Shown here in pieces: positions 63,208 through 64,000 of a stretch of DNA of 64,000 bases. The notes below the pieces were generated by a model, which was not told the origin of the DNA, searched no databases, and was given only the letters and a program-made list of their open reading frames with translations. Position numbers and translations under genes: made by a program. The stretch covers positions 427,849-491,848 of the forward strand of contig NZ_FNVA01000005.1 of the NCBI RefSeq assembly GCF_900108185.1. The letters run 5' to 3'. Numbering within the stretch: position 1 is the stretch's first letter; each line of letters opens with the position of its first letter. The DNA comes from Bryocella elongata. Lineage in GTDB: Bacteria > Acidobacteriota > Terriglobia > Terriglobales > Acidobacteriaceae.

Positions 63208-63903
63208 ATGTTGGCCCACCTCACAGTCGCGAGTGTTGCCCTGGTGCGTATGCAGGATTCGTCCTACATGAGCTTCTCGCTCCTGGCCTTCAGCTCCATC
63301 CTCTTTCTCGTCGACCCGTTCGCTGCGCTGCCGACGTTCCTTGCGGTAACAGCTGGCCAGTCGCCCTCCAAGCGGGTGCGCACGGCGCGTAAAGCTTCGC
63401 TCACCGCGCTGGTGGTGCTTTCGATCTTCGCCTTTATCGGGCAGTACATCTTCCGGCTCTTCGGGATCACGCTGCCGGCCTTTGAGATCGCGGGAGGCAT
63501 CATCCTCCTGCTGATCGGCCTGGATATGCTCGAGGCCCGCCGCTCACCGACACAGGAAGTCCCGCCCGATACCGAGGCCGCCGCCCACAAGGATGACGTA
63601 GGCATTGTGCCCATGGGAATCCCGATGCTCGCCGGCCCGGGCGCCATCACCAGCGTGATGGTGCTGGTGGGGCAGGCCCAGGCGCGCTGGCAACTGCTCG
63701 CGATCCTTGGCTCCATCGCTCTGACGTCGCTGATCTGCTTTCTTGTGCTCGGCTCCGCAGCAAGGGTGGGCAAGTTGCTCGGAGAGACCGGGATCCGCAT
63801 CCTGGTCCGTATCATGGGTCTCTTGCTGGTCGCGCTGGCCGTGCAGTACTTCGTCAACGGCCTCGCCGATCTCGGCCTTCTCCAGCATGCGAAGGTCATC
63901 TGA
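63208..63903 (+). CDS. MarC family integral membrane protein
   Basis: 231 residues from the ATG at 63208, selected for GGAGG five nt upstream; internal ATGs at 63250 and 63268 are alternatives and would give the more usual 210-220 residues. MarC proteins have about six TM segments: SFSLLAFSSILFLVDPFAAL, ASLTALVVLSIFAFIGQYIF, EIAGGIILLLIGLDMLEARR, the conserved IVPMGIPMLAGPGAITSVMV, and IALTSLICFLVLGSAARVGK. Not a drug pump by experiment; function open. An apparent transposase tail begins 2 nt after its stop on the other strand. Confidence 0.85.
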   Translation: MLAHLTVASVALVRMQDSSYMSFSLLAFSSILFLVDPFAALPTFLAVTAGQSPSKRVRTARKASLTALVVLSIFAFIGQYIFRLFGITLPAFEIAGGIILLLIGLDMLEARRSPTQEVPPDTEAAAHKDDVGIVPMGIPMLAGPGAITSVMVLVGQAQARWQLLAILGSIALTSLICFLVLGSAARVGKLLGETGIRILVRIMGLLLVALAVQYFVNGLADLGLLQHAKVI

Positions 63904-63905
63904 GA

Positions 63906-64000
63906 CTAGGCTGTATCGACATATTGTTTGAGGTGTAGAGCGGCGCAGGCGATGTTGACCGTGCTGGCGAAGGTGGCAGCGTATTTGCAGTAGCGCGTGG
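63906..64000 (-). mobile_element. C-terminal fragment of an IS5-like transposase, truncated by window edge
   Basis: On the minus strand, bases 63998-63906 read TRYCKYAATFASTVNIACAA and then LHLKQYVDTA-stop. The pattern R-Y-x-K-x-A-x-x-F and a following short hydrophobic helix is the usual end of IS5/IS4-type DDE transposases. Only 30 codons are visible; the catalytic residues lie beyond 64000. The stop is 2 nt from the marC stop, so an insertion sequence probably landed at the end of marC. Confidence 0.6.

Overview
The window is a high-GC chromosomal segment of a Gram-negative soil-type bacterium, most likely an Acidobacteriota (Terriglobia/Acidobacteriaceae, the Terriglobus-Granulicella-Edaphobacter group). 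The reasons are lipid A/Kdo genes, many secreted TPR and beta-propeller proteins, a PEP-CTERM protein, a GH51 arabinofuranosidase, and a str-S10-spc cluster with unusual spacing. The assignment is an inference from gene content; no 16S gene is present.

Layout. 1-6.8 kb (minus strand): a truncated secreted TPR protein, a DUF2007 protein, a DUF3108 protein, then a tight envelope operon read waaA-lpxK-heptosyltransferase-isoprenylcysteine-methyltransferase-like. 6.8-16.8 kb: a secreted unknown, a GNAT acetyltransferase, trmFO (with an in-frame repeat insertion), two tandem membrane paralogs, a secreted esterase, a GH51 arabinofuranosidase, and icd. 17-28 kb: a sodium:solute symporter, an FkbM methyltransferase, a lipoprotein, a VOC-like/RibH fusion with nusB, a large Ig-like/propeller lipoprotein, a GYF-domain membrane protein, an S9 peptidase and a GNAT protein.

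28.1-51.1 kb is the translation block: rpsL-rpsG-fusA-tuf, then a small Tat-type protein and a marR-clC pair, then rpsJ-rplC-D-W-B-rpsS-rplV-rpsC-rplP-rpmC-rpsQ-rplN-X-E-rpsZ-rpsH-rplF-R-rpsE-rpmD-rplO, a strong terminator, and secY-adk-map. The alpha-operon genes do not follow map. Almost every spacer here is 60-420 nt rather than a few nt. 51-64 kb: an aldo/keto reductase, a divergent MFS exporter/MarR pair with twin operators, a PEP-CTERM protein, GTP-type pckG, a type II NADH dehydrogenase-like gene, a secreted TPR protein, a DUF892 ferritin-like protein, an outer-membrane barrel protein, ilvE, marC, and the tail of a transposase at the window edge.

The most unusual signal is a class of about 19 intergenic elements built from degenerate 7-nt words (8-nt in one case) repeated in tandem, followed by the complementary words in inverted order, so that each can fold into a hairpin. 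Several word families recur at distant loci: ccagggc-type, gttctac-type, gtgagta-type, gttgttg-type and agctctt-type. They fill most ribosomal-protein spacers, some convergent-gene terminators, and, in one case, sit in frame inside trmFO. They look like a dispersed palindromic element, comparable in style to cyanobacterial heptamer repeats or Rickettsia palindromic elements, but I cannot test copy number or novelty from this window alone.
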